DNA of 64,000 nt from Metridium senile (Eukaryota > Cnidaria > Anthozoa > Actiniaria > Metridiidae): NCBI GenBank assembly GCA_949775045.1, contig OX459104.1:11765655-11829654 (forward strand), written 5' to 3'. Both the position numbers and the translations under genes were made by a program. Each line of letters opens with the position of its first letter. Position 1 is the first letter of the stretch. Below are positions 10,273-21,180 of this stretch, piece after piece. The notes under the pieces were generated by a model. It was not told where the DNA came from and searched no databases. It saw only the letters and a program-made list of their open reading frames with translations.

Positions 10273-10441
10273 CAATCTTGGACATAAATAGTTGACACTC
10301 TCTGTAAATGCTTGATTTTTTATGAGATACTATCCATTTCACAACCATTTTCTCCCCTCCCTTCCCCACCCCTGAACAATGTTGAAAATGGAAAAAAATG
10401 CTGAAGTTTTCAAACACTGTCAACATTTATGTCCAAGATTG
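10273..10441 (+). mobile_element. 169-bp Tc1/mariner-type MITE
   Basis: It starts CAATCTTGGACATAAAT and ends with the inverse, with about 28 bp of imperfect inverted termini. TA lies on both sides (10271-10272, 10442-10443). Its first 110 bp match 6702-6829 closely. Confidence 0.85.
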
Positions 10442-10443
10442 TA

Positions 10444-11120
10444 GATCAACTTAGTGGAACATTACACAGATTGAAAGCAATGGATCAATATCCACAACAT
10501 GTTACAAAACAAGACATTGATAAGGTGTTAGCTAGAGGAAGATCAGAGACTGGTGGTCTTGATTCTGAAATATTAATCAAAGTAAATTCTCGAGTAATGA
10601 TAACCACAAATATAGATATAGGCGATAGATTAATAAATGGTCAAATGGGTACAGTAACAAAAATAACTATCAATCCCAACACAAACTGGACTTTGATGAC
10701 TCTCAAGCTGGTATTAACGCCATACAAAAACATTCAGATCAAAAAGCTAGAGAAAATAATTCTGTACCAATACAACCTGTACTTGCAAGAATAAAGATCA
10801 GACCAGGAAAACCATCTTCACCAGAATTACAAAGACTGCAGTTCCCTATTACACTAGCATGGGCATGCACAGTACATAAAGTACATGGGCTGACACTGAA
10901 TGAAATTGTTGTTAGTTTTGACCTGAATAGAAAAAACCATTTTAACTATGGACAAATCTATGTAGCATTAAGCAGAGCAACATCTTTGCAAGGCTTAAAT
11001 GTCATTGGCCAAATAGAAAATAAACATGTAAGAGCAAATCCTAAGGTACATGCCGAATATGACAGGTTGCGACAACACATCACTTGCACATATCCATCCA
11101 CTGTAATTGGTCCTGATACT
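10444..11120 (+). pseudogene. Helentron PIF1 helicase, C-terminal part
   Basis: Continues the helicase broken at 6700. DQLSGTLHRLKAMDQYP follows directly in frame after the target TA. VNSRVMITTNIDIGDRLING is the conserved helicase motif V/VI approach. The frame is lost near 10690 (the ORF from 10429 ends at 10794) and continues one frame over with VPIQPVLARIKIRPG, then TLAWACTVHKVHG and YVALSRATSLQGL, the PIF1 motifs V and VI. One indel therefore splits this part. It leads without a break into the endonuclease domain. Confidence 0.85.
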
Positions 11121-11747
11121 CTCACTGTAGCTTTATTGAATATACGCTCACTTAGGAAACATAGTATTGATATCAAACATGATGCAAACCTCACACAATC
11201 TGATATATTAGTTCTAACAGAGACTCAACTATTACCTCATCATTCAGATAATGCTATTAAAGACACTTTACATCCTTATACACTACATAGACAAGATTAC
11301 TCAAATGATAAGTATCTTAGTTTAGCTTTATGTACCAAGCCTAACACCAACATTTTGAACAAACAATATTTTTAAAACATTAATGCTTTGATGTTTGAAA
11401 TACTAAAAAAAAACAAAAAAAAAACAATGACTTTCCTATTGATATACAGGAAAAACAACTCAAATACACAGCAATATTTCCATAACCTCCATAACATTGT
11501 TCAACGAAATACAATTCATGTCATAATGGGCGATTTTAACATTAATTACTTTATTGATACATCGCTCAAAATCCTAATGAATTCCTTGGGATATATTCAA
11601 ATTGTAGATAAACCTACATTTGTATCAAGTGGAAGTCTACTCGATCAAATATTTGTCCAACAATATATCAGTGATAAAATAGTAAATGAGGTAATAAGTG
11701 TATATTATTCGGACTATGATTCTATTCAAGTTATTATCAATATATAA
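11121..11747 (+). pseudogene. Helentron C-terminal EEP (AP-like) endonuclease
   Basis: Fused in frame to the helicase C-terminus, as in Helentrons. Motifs in order are LLNIRSLRKH (Asn), LVLTETQL (Glu), IMGDFNINYF (Asp/Asn), SLLDQIFVQ and SDYDSIQVII. The last is normally SDH; the catalytic His is replaced by Tyr, which a single CAT to TAT change would explain. A stop at about 11373 and a shift to the frame from 11388 break the middle of the domain beside an A-rich run. The domain probably came from a non-LTR retrotransposon; its need in transposition is unclear. Confidence 0.8.
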
Positions 11748-12909
11748 GCTTAACTTAAGTTTTTGTACTAAATTTCGAAATTAATAATCACACTAATTTT
11801 TCACGTGACGTCATCGAAAACGCAAAAACCCTCGTATATTAATAAACAACAAACCATTCTATAATAATACTTTTGAAATATGTTTGACAAACTATTGATA
11901 TGACTAACATGAAAAAGTTGGAAGTGCTTCCGATGTTTTGTTCTCGAGTTATGAGGGCCCAAAGTCTGTCACGCAAGCCGGACGGTCACGCGTATCTTAT
12001 TAGCGACAAAACTCAAAATTAATTCACCCTAGATGGAAAATTATACCTTGAGCATGTTAAGAGTATTCATTTTCAGTATATTTCAGTAAAAGATATTGAA
12101 AAATGTCAAAAATTTCGTCATAATAAACCTTTGAAGTTTCACCCGCTATGCTCGTGATATTGATTGCGCGTCATGTTTGATTGTCAATAATTCCGAAACG
12201 AAATGCTCTATAACCTTGTAACTTTACTAGTTCATGTAGTTTTAGCCGCTTTACAATATTAATTTATATAAATCATATTTTATTACGATGCCAAATTAAA
12301 ATCTTGAAAAAGATAATCCCGTAAGTGAAAACGATCACTAGTTTTCAATACGAACACCATAACAACTAGCATGTCTATTTCCAAACAAATACGAATAAAA
12401 TTTAAAGTACAAATCAAACAATCATTAATCAATAAAAATCGACAATGAAGTATTCTCGTCATGAATGTGTGATGCAATCAACCTCTAGTTATCAAAACAT
12501 AACTATTTACATGCATATTTATTGATCGTCTCAGGTTTAGCACAGATAACTCCATTGTAATCCGTATTTAATAACAAGAAATACAACATAATATCATAAA
12601 CAATTTTAATATAAATTACCTCCAAATACGCATCTTCTTCAACTTGTTCAGCTTCACTGAGCTTGAACTACAAATCGGATCAAAAAACATCAACTCTGAT
12701 TGGCCATACACACTGCTAATGAAAACCAATCAGAATCCATTTTTAAATAACCAATCAGAACCCATTTCATGGGACACCTATTTTCTAAGAGGTAAGCAAA
12801 AATTTCGATCCACTATGAAAACAGGAGATCAGCAACTTCGTTACCATTGACTGATGCAATTCTTTTTGGGTCGTTGTAGTTTAATAATATCAAAACTCTA
12901 AGTGTCGAA
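11748..12909. other. Noncoding Helentron interior
   Basis: Between the endonuclease stop and the RPA-like gene. AT-rich, no convincing ORF on either strand, no clear repeats. A CRE-like TGACGTCA occurs near 11806. It presumably holds the 3' end of the RepHel unit and the promoter of the RPA gene. Confidence 0.4.
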
Positions 12910-14305
12910 CGCCGCAGCGTACTCAGAAACAACCCAAATCTCCTTCTTCATCGAAGAGTTTACCATCGCCAAAACCTAGCACATGGTCTCCAACCTCTAC
13001 TGTTCCGTCTCCTAGCTCCGCTTCAACCACAACCGAATCTTCAACCCCTTCGAAGAGAATTCTATTCCAAAACAAAAGCTTCACATCCAATGCGAAAGTT
13101 AGTCGCGTAGAACAACCACTCATAGGTTATGTGCACAATCTTTCACAACCTCGACGCAATAGAGGAAATACTTTAGACTTCTGTACATTTCTGCTACAGA
13201 CCTCACCTACAGACCACCAGGTCTTAAAAGACCTTTACTATTGGAAAGTGCTGACAACCATACACCAATTAAATTGACGCACATTACGTACACTGAAGGG
13301 AGACAAGATCATAGTCAACGACATGACTAATATTTCAACCCCGCAATTATGCGAATACTCTTTCCAATATGACAACTCAACACTACGTCAAGAAGATCAA
13401 GAGCCAGTTACCATTCTAGACGTGCTAGACCGATTCAACGAATGGGATATCGTGTCAGTAAGAGCGAAAATCGTCACTGTCAAAGTACAACGTATAGTTG
13501 AAAGTCCTAGGAAGAGATACAAATTGATGCAAGCAATAATAGCCGACGAAACTGGTACGATCTCTTTTGATGTTTGGGGAAATCAAATCGATGAACTACA
13601 ACAAGGTAAGAGTGCTTTTGTTGCCGGGAGGGGGCGGGGGCGATACTTAATACATTAATATGCTAGGGATGTTTGTACTAATTTTTAGGGGTTTGAATCG
13701 TCACTGTTTCTTTTCTATCGGTGCACACCTACCTTGCCCTTTCTTTTCTTTCGGTGCACACCTGCCTTGCCCTTTCCATGACAGTAAAACTAAAGTTTCT
13801 CCTCTTTTTCAAAGGTCAAGTGTATACATTAAACAAGCTACAGGTCAGAGTATGGTCAAAGTTGTCAACAACCGTCAAAACTTCAATTCAACCATGTCAT
13901 GATGAGAACTTGACTCAAATACCTACAGCCACTTCTACAAATGAAAGTTGTGAAGAAACTGTACAAGTTCCAGATATTCATTCAGTGCAAAAAGTTGAAA
14001 AGTACTTCCAGTGTAATCATTGTAACAAAAACATACTACAAGGAACTTGCACAGCCATAATACAATGTGAACGTTGTGGATTCATGATGAGATCATCAGC
14101 ATGCAGCAAGTATGTCTCAGCCAAAGTTATCATACTTCATAATGACCAAGAATTGTTACTGAAAATAGATGAGGACATACTCACACAAATGTGTGGATCC
14201 ACTGAGTTAGATGACAAGTCACTGGGTGGAAAACTGTTGTCTCTTGAAAACATCTTGATTACTTACAACACTGAAACCTCAATAGTTACAAATGTTCACA
14301 TGTAA
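12910..14305 (+). pseudogene. RPA-like single-strand DNA-binding protein gene (two exons visible, frameshifted)
   Basis: The upstream part (about 12910-13260) encodes a Ser/Pro-rich leader then GYVHNLSQPRRNRGNTLDF, the start of an OB-fold typical of Helitron-borne RPA proteins, before losing frame near 13210-13265. The part at 13266-13606 gives LKGDKIIVNDMTN, then an OB-fold core (DRFNEWDIVSVRAKI ... ADETGTISFDVWG). A GT donor follows QQ at about 13607. The next exon begins after TTTTTCAAAG near 13813 and encodes YTLNKLQVRVW, then a four-Cys zinc ribbon (CNHCNK ... CERCGF) as in RPA1 C-termini. RPA-like cargo is common in Helentrons and would coat displaced strand. In this copy the N-terminal frames do not join. 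Confidence 0.7.
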
Positions 14306-15199
14306 GACTTTTACTATAATAAGAGGACAATACATGAGACATACCCACAAGTGTGGATTTGCTAGCAGAAAAACTGTTGTTTCTTATAATAATAAAACTT
14401 TAAAATCTTTACAAATGTTGATATGTAAGACTTCTGATAAAATGATTCAAGTTTTTTTTGTTTATAATAACTTATCATTGTATCCAAAGTTACATGATAG
14501 TTAAATACGTTGTGTTGAAAACCTCCAGTTGCACTTCTTTTCTTATAAAATTGAACACAGTATATGTTTTTCCTATTGCTTTTAACATTTTAAAACACAG
14601 TTCAATATTATGGTATAATTTGTTGAAATAAAATCAAGTTGTGTTTATATTCTTGGCTTTGTGATTTTCTTGACTAAACTCATATTTTATTCATTCATTC
14701 AGTACTTTTCAATTGTTCATAGAAAAATCCGAAAATTAAAAATCTTGAAAAACATTTCTCTGCTCTCAAGAAGTAGTTTGTCAGAAATGCAGACAATTAG
14801 CAGCAATTAGTTTACATTTATTTCTTGTATTTGATATCAATAACAGTAGTTTTACATTTTTCAATCAAACTTTTAAGTGATTTCAAAATTACATTTCAGC
14901 TATAGTGCGTCTAACAGCTAGCTTAGAAACTATTTCACAGTCGGGTGAAAATCACGTGCCCTAGACTGCTTTTCATTAAGCCGTGAATTAAAGTGTAATT
15001 GAAATACCAAAACACTGAGTTTTTTACATTTTTTTGACTTGCATCATGAGCAAATAGATTAGATATAAGATTTAATATGAAAACTTAGTGAATTTCAACT
15101 CAATGCTTCATTTTTAGAGGTTTTGAAGTAGTTCAAGAATCAGAAAATAATAACATGCAAAAAGTCAAGCGTTCATGGTTCGAGTATCCTAACTATAGG
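14306..15199. other. Noncoding stretch after the RPA-like gene
   Basis: No gene seen. AATAAA-like signals near 14627 could end the RPA transcript. Otherwise plain AT-rich sequence. Confidence 0.4.
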
Positions 15200-15239
15200 A
15201 TACACTAATGTGTGTTTAAAAAGGATCTGTTTAAATGGA

Positions 15240-15415
15240 GATAGGGGCACCCTACTGGTAGGATCACCCTTCTCTATTGTTTTTCGTGGTTGTGTTTACA
15301 TGTCAGGTAGGGTCACCTTAGGGGTAGGGTCACCCTATCAGCTAGGTAGGGTGACCCTCTTAGGACGGCCAGCTTTTTGCCATGTAAACACTCAAGATAG
15401 GGTGACCCTGGGGGG
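15240..15415. repeat. Cluster of GGGTSACCCT motifs
   Basis: TAGGGTCACC or TAGGGTGACC followed by CT appears four or five times in 175 bp, in both orientations because GGGTNACCC is near-palindromic (around 15308, 15324, 15345 and 15396). Weakly related wording recurs near 56860-56920. Function unknown. Confidence 0.6.
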
Positions 15416-15861
15416 ACGACAATTCGATCTCGAATTGCATCAAATGACGTATTTCGCGCGCCAAATAGCACTGAAAACCGCAGCCAAGGATGCTAAAGAG
15501 AACTCGCTCACTGCACCAACCGAAGATCGAACCAGGAAAAACCCAGATCAGCGGATCACGGACTGACGGAAAGGACCTAAGGGAAAATGACGACGACCAA
15601 AATAATAATAAAAATAGCACAACAACATTGAATACCTATTTTTTTCGTTTCAAATCGTCTCTAGCTAATCCGAGAAGATAATTATATAATCTTAATGAAT
15701 CCCGAGTTCACGCAGATATGCGTCTAGTTTCAAATAGAATAGTTGGTCCAAAAAACATACATTTATTTAGTTTTAACGTTCTGATACCCGTAGAATACAT
15801 CGTTAGGCTAAAATTTGTTTTCACTGACATTAGTATGCAAATATTTTAATAGACAATTTGT

Positions 15862-15880
15862 TTGACGGAAGAGAATCGCT
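15862..15880 (-). repeat. Right copy of 19-bp terminal inverted repeat
   Basis: Exact inverse of 221-239; candidate right end of the Helentron. Confidence 0.5.
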
Positions 15881-17205
15881 AACTCACTTTACGATCTCTG
15901 TTGGGCCGGCATTATTTTGTTTTATTGTTATTATCACTATTATTTCATTCCATTTTTTATGTCATAATACCATGCTTTTCTGAAAGTTAACTCTAAAATG
16001 GTTAACGACCGGGAACCAGTTCATGACAGTTGATTGTTTAGTACTGATAATCACACTTGGCTACGCTGTCGTTGTCATTTGGATAATTTCCACGTTTTCG
16101 ACTTTTATTTTATGAATCTGTTGTCTTAAAGATGTAAGTTTCGAATATTTATACATATTAAAATCAACTCAAGGCTCTTTGTTGTAATTTGAACCATTTG
16201 ATCAGCTTAGCATTATCGTTGATGCAATTGCAAACTCGGCATGTTTTTGTGTGTATTTCTTTCGGGGGAAAAAAAAAAAAAAAAAAGAGCGTATAGTTAA
16301 AATATTTTAACATTGTACATTTATGACTTCTTAAATTGCCCTACTACATTAGCTGTTGTTTTTAGGTAAGTATTTTAAAACTTTTCGGCTTTTTTAGTCG
16401 CAAATGGTCATTAGTCTTATAATTGGATACGTGTAAAAACGCGAAATTCGTGATACTGTATCTCTTCACCCTTAAAACTTTACATAATTTTTTTTCTTTG
16501 TATTTGTTAACCATTATCTGTTGTACATAAAAGTCAAACTTTGTGGTTTTAAAAAGTTGCCGGATCTTGTATATCGAATTGTTAAGAATGCATACTCAAA
16601 ATGTAGATTTCATAGCCTGATATGTAAATAAGCAAACATTTTGTTTATTTAAATCTCTTGATACTTTGATACTGTCGTTGTATTTATTATATGTTGTAGT
16701 AGGTCTGTACGAATTCCAGGTAAGAAAAAAGCTATATTTTTAGAGAAATTGATTTGTAAAGTTGGTGTAAATTTCAAGCAATTTTTATCGTTCGTCTGAC
16801 TACATTCCCTCAATATCTGCTAGAGAATCTAATATTTTTGTTTTATATTGCACACAGTTAATATTTACACTAAAATACATATCTCGGCCAAAAATGAAAG
16901 AAATCGGTGATACCCGTTGTAGACACATTTTTCGATTTTGCATGGTTTTCACACGGACTCGCTCTTAAGATATAAAAATTATATGATGAATTGCGAGAAG
17001 TTCGCACTCAATATTGCTGATATTGACATCAACACGCCGGTTTACTTGACGATCTAAGGCGTCTAATATCTCCTAATATAATGCAATGCACAAAGTAGCA
17101 GATATAGTAGTAGATATTTGATTGGTAGGTTGATGTAGAAGCAAAATTAAATAAATGTCTTCTTTGTTGGAATAATCTCGACTATTCACAACACTCGAAA
17201 CAAAG
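15881..17205. other. Unassigned AT-rich intergenic stretch
   Basis: No supported gene. It contains an A-rich run near 16268-16286 and many short AT tracts. Nothing recognised on either strand. Confidence 0.4.
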
Positions 17206-17401
17206 CGCGATATAACAAATTACAGATTACATTACGTAACCCCCTGTAAAACATTCCAGCGTAGCCTGGGACCCCTGGGAATGATAACTGACGATAAATA
17301 GACCGACTTTCACTGCATTCTCCCTTCAATTTGATCAAGCGCCCAAGCAGAGAGGTTCGCTTATTTGGTAAGAAACACACGAATTTTCAGCGAGCCACAA
17401 G

Positions 17402-17681
17402 ATGGATAACCAACCAAAACAGCCTCAAGATCCTCTATTAACTCTGGATGGATGCTCCTCCAGCTAGTGCTGCTGACGAAGAACAAGCACCACTCGAAGT
17501 CTTGGAGGTGATCTATGATCCTCTACAACGATTATTTGAACAACATAGGCTCAATAGTTTACCGCGAACAAGTAGCTGTAAGTGGAGTATTTGCACTGAT
17601 TATTGTGTCATGAGAATTGCAATGATTGAAAAGTCTCTTAGTGAAATGATTTCGCAGCAGGGGTTTGTGAATGATCGCTAA
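17402..17681 (+). pseudogene. Short ORF between the left direct repeat and the tandem array
   Basis: ATG at 17402 opens MDNQPKQPQDPLLTLDG and then stops. A second frame from 17448 gives 77 codons (PPASAADEEQAPLEVLEV...) running into the first 98-bp repeat. A one-base shift around 17445 would join an acidic, Pro/Gln-rich N-terminus to the rest. No domain is recognised. By position, just after the left LTR-like repeat, it could be a relic of a gag start. Very uncertain. Confidence 0.25.
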
Positions 17682-18362
17682 CGAGTGTTTGCATTGACTA
17701 TTGTGTCATGAGAATTGCAATGATTGAAAAGTCTCTTAGTGAAATGATTTCGCAGCAGGAGTTTGTGAATGATCGCTAACGAGTGTTTGCATTGACTATT
17801 GTGTCATGAGAATTGCAATGATTGGTCTCTTAGTGAAATGATTTCGCAGCAGGGGTTTGTGAATGATCGCTAACGAGTGTTTGCATTGACTATTGTGTCA
17901 TGAGAATTGCAATGATTGAAAAGTCTCTTAGTGAAATGATTTCGCAGCAGGAGTTTGTGAATGATCGCTAACGAGTGTTTGCATTGACTACTGTGTCATG
18001 AGAATTGCAATGATTGAAAAGTCTCTTAGTGAAATGATTTCGCAGCAGGGGTTTGTGAATGATCGCTAACGAGTGTTTGCATTGACTACTGTGTCATGAG
18101 AATTGCAATGATTGAAAAGTCTCTTAGTGAAATGATTTCGCAGCAGGGGTTTGTGAATGATCGCTAACGAGTGTTTGCATTGACTATTGTGTCATGAGAA
18201 TTGCAATGATTGAAAAGTCTCTTAGTGAAATGATTTCGCAGCAGGAGTTTGTGAATGATCGCTAACGAGTGTTTGCATTGACTATTGTGTCATGAGAATT
18301 GCGATGATTGAAAAGTCTCTTAGTGAAATGATTTCGCAGCAGGGGTTTGTGAATGATCGTAT
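17591..18362 (+). repeat. 98-bp tandem repeat array, about eight copies
   Basis: Units beginning near 17593, 17691, 17789, 17879, 17977, 18075, 18173 and 18271 contain TGTGTCATGAGAATTGCAAT and GATTTCGCAGCAGG. One copy lacks 8 bp (90-bp unit at 17789). Units differ by one or two bases (GGGG/GGAG, ACTATTG/ACTACTG). No spacers, so not a CRISPR. Confidence 0.95.
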
Positions 18363-20181
18363 GCTAAGAAACGTATGATAAAGACTAACCAGTTATTTGC
18401 ATGACCCGTACTCAAAGAAAATTTGGGCTTTTGCGCGTTGAAGTACGAGTTGTAAGATGAACACCGAGTTCTATATCACTTTGGTTGACTTTGATTGATT
18501 GTTTAATGGATACAGATACGTATGAATTAATGCAGGTAATGTTTGAACTGGGCACACGAAATAAGCACGAAAAACGTAAACTATTATAAATTCAGGTATG
18601 AAATTTAAGATAAAAAGAAAACTCGGAGCAGGTTAGAGACAAAATGCAAATTGAAATCATGGACATAGTCGTCAAGGTGGAGTAAGAACAAGCGTTATAT
18701 ATGTTAAAAAAAAAAAAAAAAATGGATTTTGGAACACCAAAAAAAAAAAAATATATATACAAGTTGCTAACAGAGAAATTGGAAATGTACAATGTTACTT
18801 CTAAAGCTGTAAAGTTGATACGCTCATAGAGACGAAAATATGGAATTGGTTATTGTATCTCAGTGAAGAAAAATAAAATAATGATAGACATGAATTTTTG
18901 GACTTTGTTCCTTTTTCTATCGTTTGATTTGCTGTATTAATTTAGAGGACTACAGTGAGTGTCAGTTGTGAAAACAGAGTATCTTAATCAACTCTCCTAG
19001 TTATACTAGGTCACGACTGTCACCCCCTGCTGGCCTCTGGGGAAACCCATCCTTTCCTTACTGTATAAAATCGTATTCCCTTTTGGTGCGTGTTGAAGAT
19101 CGGTGAATCTTCCGTGGGAATGAGAGTGTTGATTCATCCCTCGAAGGAAAATGTACTAGCTTGTGATCAGCTCTCATCTTCGACTTTGAAGTAGACATAG
19201 TGGATGAGGACTTCCCCTTGGGGCTAATGGGGTGTGACAGTTGTGACTGATAAAACGCTCGATAGGATAATGAAATAATGGAGAAACTGTTGTCGCTCAG
19301 GGATCCTAACGTTTTTCTATGGGGTGATCTCTATATTAAAACAAAAAAACAAAACAAACAAAAAAAACTAACGCAAGAATACGACTTTTCAGAGTTATCT
19401 TGACTCCATTATCAAGGCTTTAATTATGTAAATGTTTAACAAGTCGCTTAAATATGTTGATAAATAGAATAGATGGTTGAAATAGAAACAAAATAGTCAA
19501 ACAAAGACTTCGGCCCGTACGGTCACGGATGAAGAGTAAAATGAAACGCGATTTAGTCCGGCTTTAGGATATTGTGCTCTGTTATCACGTGGTGTCCAAC
19601 TGATGATACCGGCAGACTTATGTTCCTCAACGCGTTGGTGCAGATGACTCGTAAAATAAATGTAATCCATATCGCATATGCTTTGTTTCTGAATATCTTT
19701 TGCTTAGTAGTCTCTAGCTGTAGTCTCTGTGTTTTTCGCTGCTAGGACAGTTTCCTCACGAATGGAAGGAGAAGCGACCATATATTTGCGGATCTCTTGG
19801 TTTTTGATGCTAAGACAGCTTCCTTACGTATGAAAAACGTGTTGATTCCACAAAATAAGTCCATTTTGCTTATATCTGCGTAAAATGGCCGCCTCGAGAT
19901 TCAGCTTGTGAAAGTGTCGAAAAGAATGCTGGGTGTTGTCAACTCGCTTTCGAAATTTCCGACGTCCTGATGACGCGTACGACGTTGCATCTTAAGACTC
20001 GTGCCAGCCAAAGTCTTGGGCACGAGTAATAAATAGGTCGCTTCTCAACATTTGGATATTTGAGTTGTGGTAAGATTTGGGTTAAGGTATGGGAGGCTTT
20101 CAGCCTATTTGTCTTTGGATATAACAGGTCGCGGTAGTTATTTCATATATTTTCTGTTAAAGAACGGAGCTTGGAGGCGCG
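18363..20181. other. Interior of the LTR-like element, no gene
   Basis: No supported ORF. Poly-A tracts near 18705-18750 occur. A fold-back-like stretch at about 19008-19250 has GTCACGACTGTCACCCC facing GGGGTGTGACAGTTGTGAC, which suggests a small inserted MITE. Confidence 0.4.
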
Positions 20182-20811
20182 GAGATCAACGCTTCCATAT
20201 CTTAATAAACAATGAGTGCGAGTGAGAGTGTTGCTGAATAGATTACTATTATATTATATTACGCGATATAACAAATTACAGATTACATTACGTAACCCCC
20301 TGTAAAACATTCCAGCGTAGCCTGGGACCCCTGGGAATGATAACTGACGATAAATAGACCGACTTTCACTGCATTCTCCCTTCAATTTGATCAAGCGCCC
20401 AAGCAGAGAGGGGAACGGCCCACCCGCCCTACCCTCTCGCTGAAAATTCGTGTTTAATAAAACTATAGGGTTTTTTCGCACCTCACCAGGGCGCTCGATC
20501 AACGCTTCCATATCTTAATAAACAATGAGTGCGAGTGAGAGTGTTGCTGAATAGATTACTATTTTAGTTCTATTTTAGAACTCTTCGACAATTAAATTGG
20601 CGAGTGGATAAAAATAATAATACACTGTAAGGCGAATGATCCCGGCAAATGATCAATAATAACTAGTTTAGTTAGCGCAAACGAGAAAAATAGGATATCT
20701 GTAAATAAGGAAAATGTAACTTTATATCATATTTAATACCAACGTTACTATATTGTTACTTATTTTCGGCGAAACCTATTGTAGTGAAAATCTAACGGGT
20801 ATATTTTGCGA

Positions 20812-21180
20812 TGTGGGCAACAAAACATTCACAATTGATTCACTTCCGATTCACACTAGTAGTGAATTCCAAATTCTCTTCTTTATTCACACTTCGTGAA
20901 AGTGATGTGAATATATATATTCGCATCAGTTTCGCACTATATTCACACATGGTGTAAATATAATTTGCGATTTGGGCAACATGAAATTCACAATTGATTC
21001 ACTTCAGATTCACACTAGTAGAGAATTCCATATTCTCTTCTTTATTCACACTTCGTGAATGTGATGTGAATATGTATATTCGCATCAGTTTCGCACTATA
21101 TTCACACATGGTGTAAATATCATGTTCACCGGGGATGTGAATATAATGCGAATATGGTTCACCAAATTCACACCATATTC
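20812..21180 (+). repeat. Tandem duplication of a roughly 150-bp unit
   Basis: Two copies (about 20812-20955 and 20963-21120) share TTCACACTTCGTGAA, CGCATCAGTTTCGCACTATA and TTCACACATGGTGTAAAT. Each has inner inverted motifs TTCAC/GTGAA. It is followed by more TTCACACCATATTCACAC-like partial units. Confidence 0.8.

Larger units (their letters stand above)
6702..10441. mobile_element. Composite insertion in the Helentron helicase (MITE ends, Rep gene, Tc1 copy)
   Basis: The left end CAATCTTGGACATAAAT at 6702 and its inverted complement ending at 10441 are each flanked by TA (6700-6701, 10442-10443), the Tc1/mariner target duplication. Removing the insert plus one TA rejoins the helicase in frame. 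A second left end sits inside at 10273, preceded by its own TA, giving a complete 169-bp MITE (10273-10441). About 128 bp of the same MITE start is present at 6702-6829. The Rep gene, the iteron region and a Tc1 transposase lie between. It therefore looks like a composite that moved using the outermost ends of two directly repeated MITE copies. Confidence 0.75.
221..15880 (+). mobile_element. Decayed Helentron-type (rolling-circle) transposon
   Basis: The order on one strand is 2A/protease ORF, lysine-rich repeat ORF, Rep (HUH) plus PIF1 helicase, EEP endonuclease, then an RPA-like gene. This is the known gene set of Helentron/Helitron2 elements. The outer limits are tentative. A 19-bp sequence at 221-239 recurs as an exact inverted copy at 15862-15880, and a 10-bp inverted pair (327-336 and 15698-15707) lies inside it in the right order. 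The coding part is broken by frameshifts near 5222 and 10690, by loss of the helicase P-loop and by a 3.7-kb insertion, so it is not autonomous. Family assignment is firm; ends are not. Confidence 0.6.
17206..20563. mobile_element. Non-autonomous LTR-like element with internal tandem array
   Basis: About 145 bp (17206-17352) recur almost identically at 20262-20407 in the same orientation, 3.06 kb apart. Beyond the right copy, a 67-bp segment (GATCAACGCTTCCATATC... at 20497-20563) repeats 20182-20250, so the right side looks like a duplicated or rearranged LTR. The interior has no reverse transcriptase, only a short broken ORF and a 98-bp tandem array. A direct-repeat-bounded, coding-poor element fits a TRIM/LARD-like retrotransposon. 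I did not find a convincing primer-binding site. Confidence 0.5.

Noticed and set aside
15210..15681. 118-codon ORF and its antisense
   Set aside because: Composition follows the GGGTSACCCT repeat cluster; no domain or start context.
17591..18362. CRISPR array
   Set aside because: Units are contiguous 98-mers with no unique spacers and no cas genes, in eukaryotic DNA.
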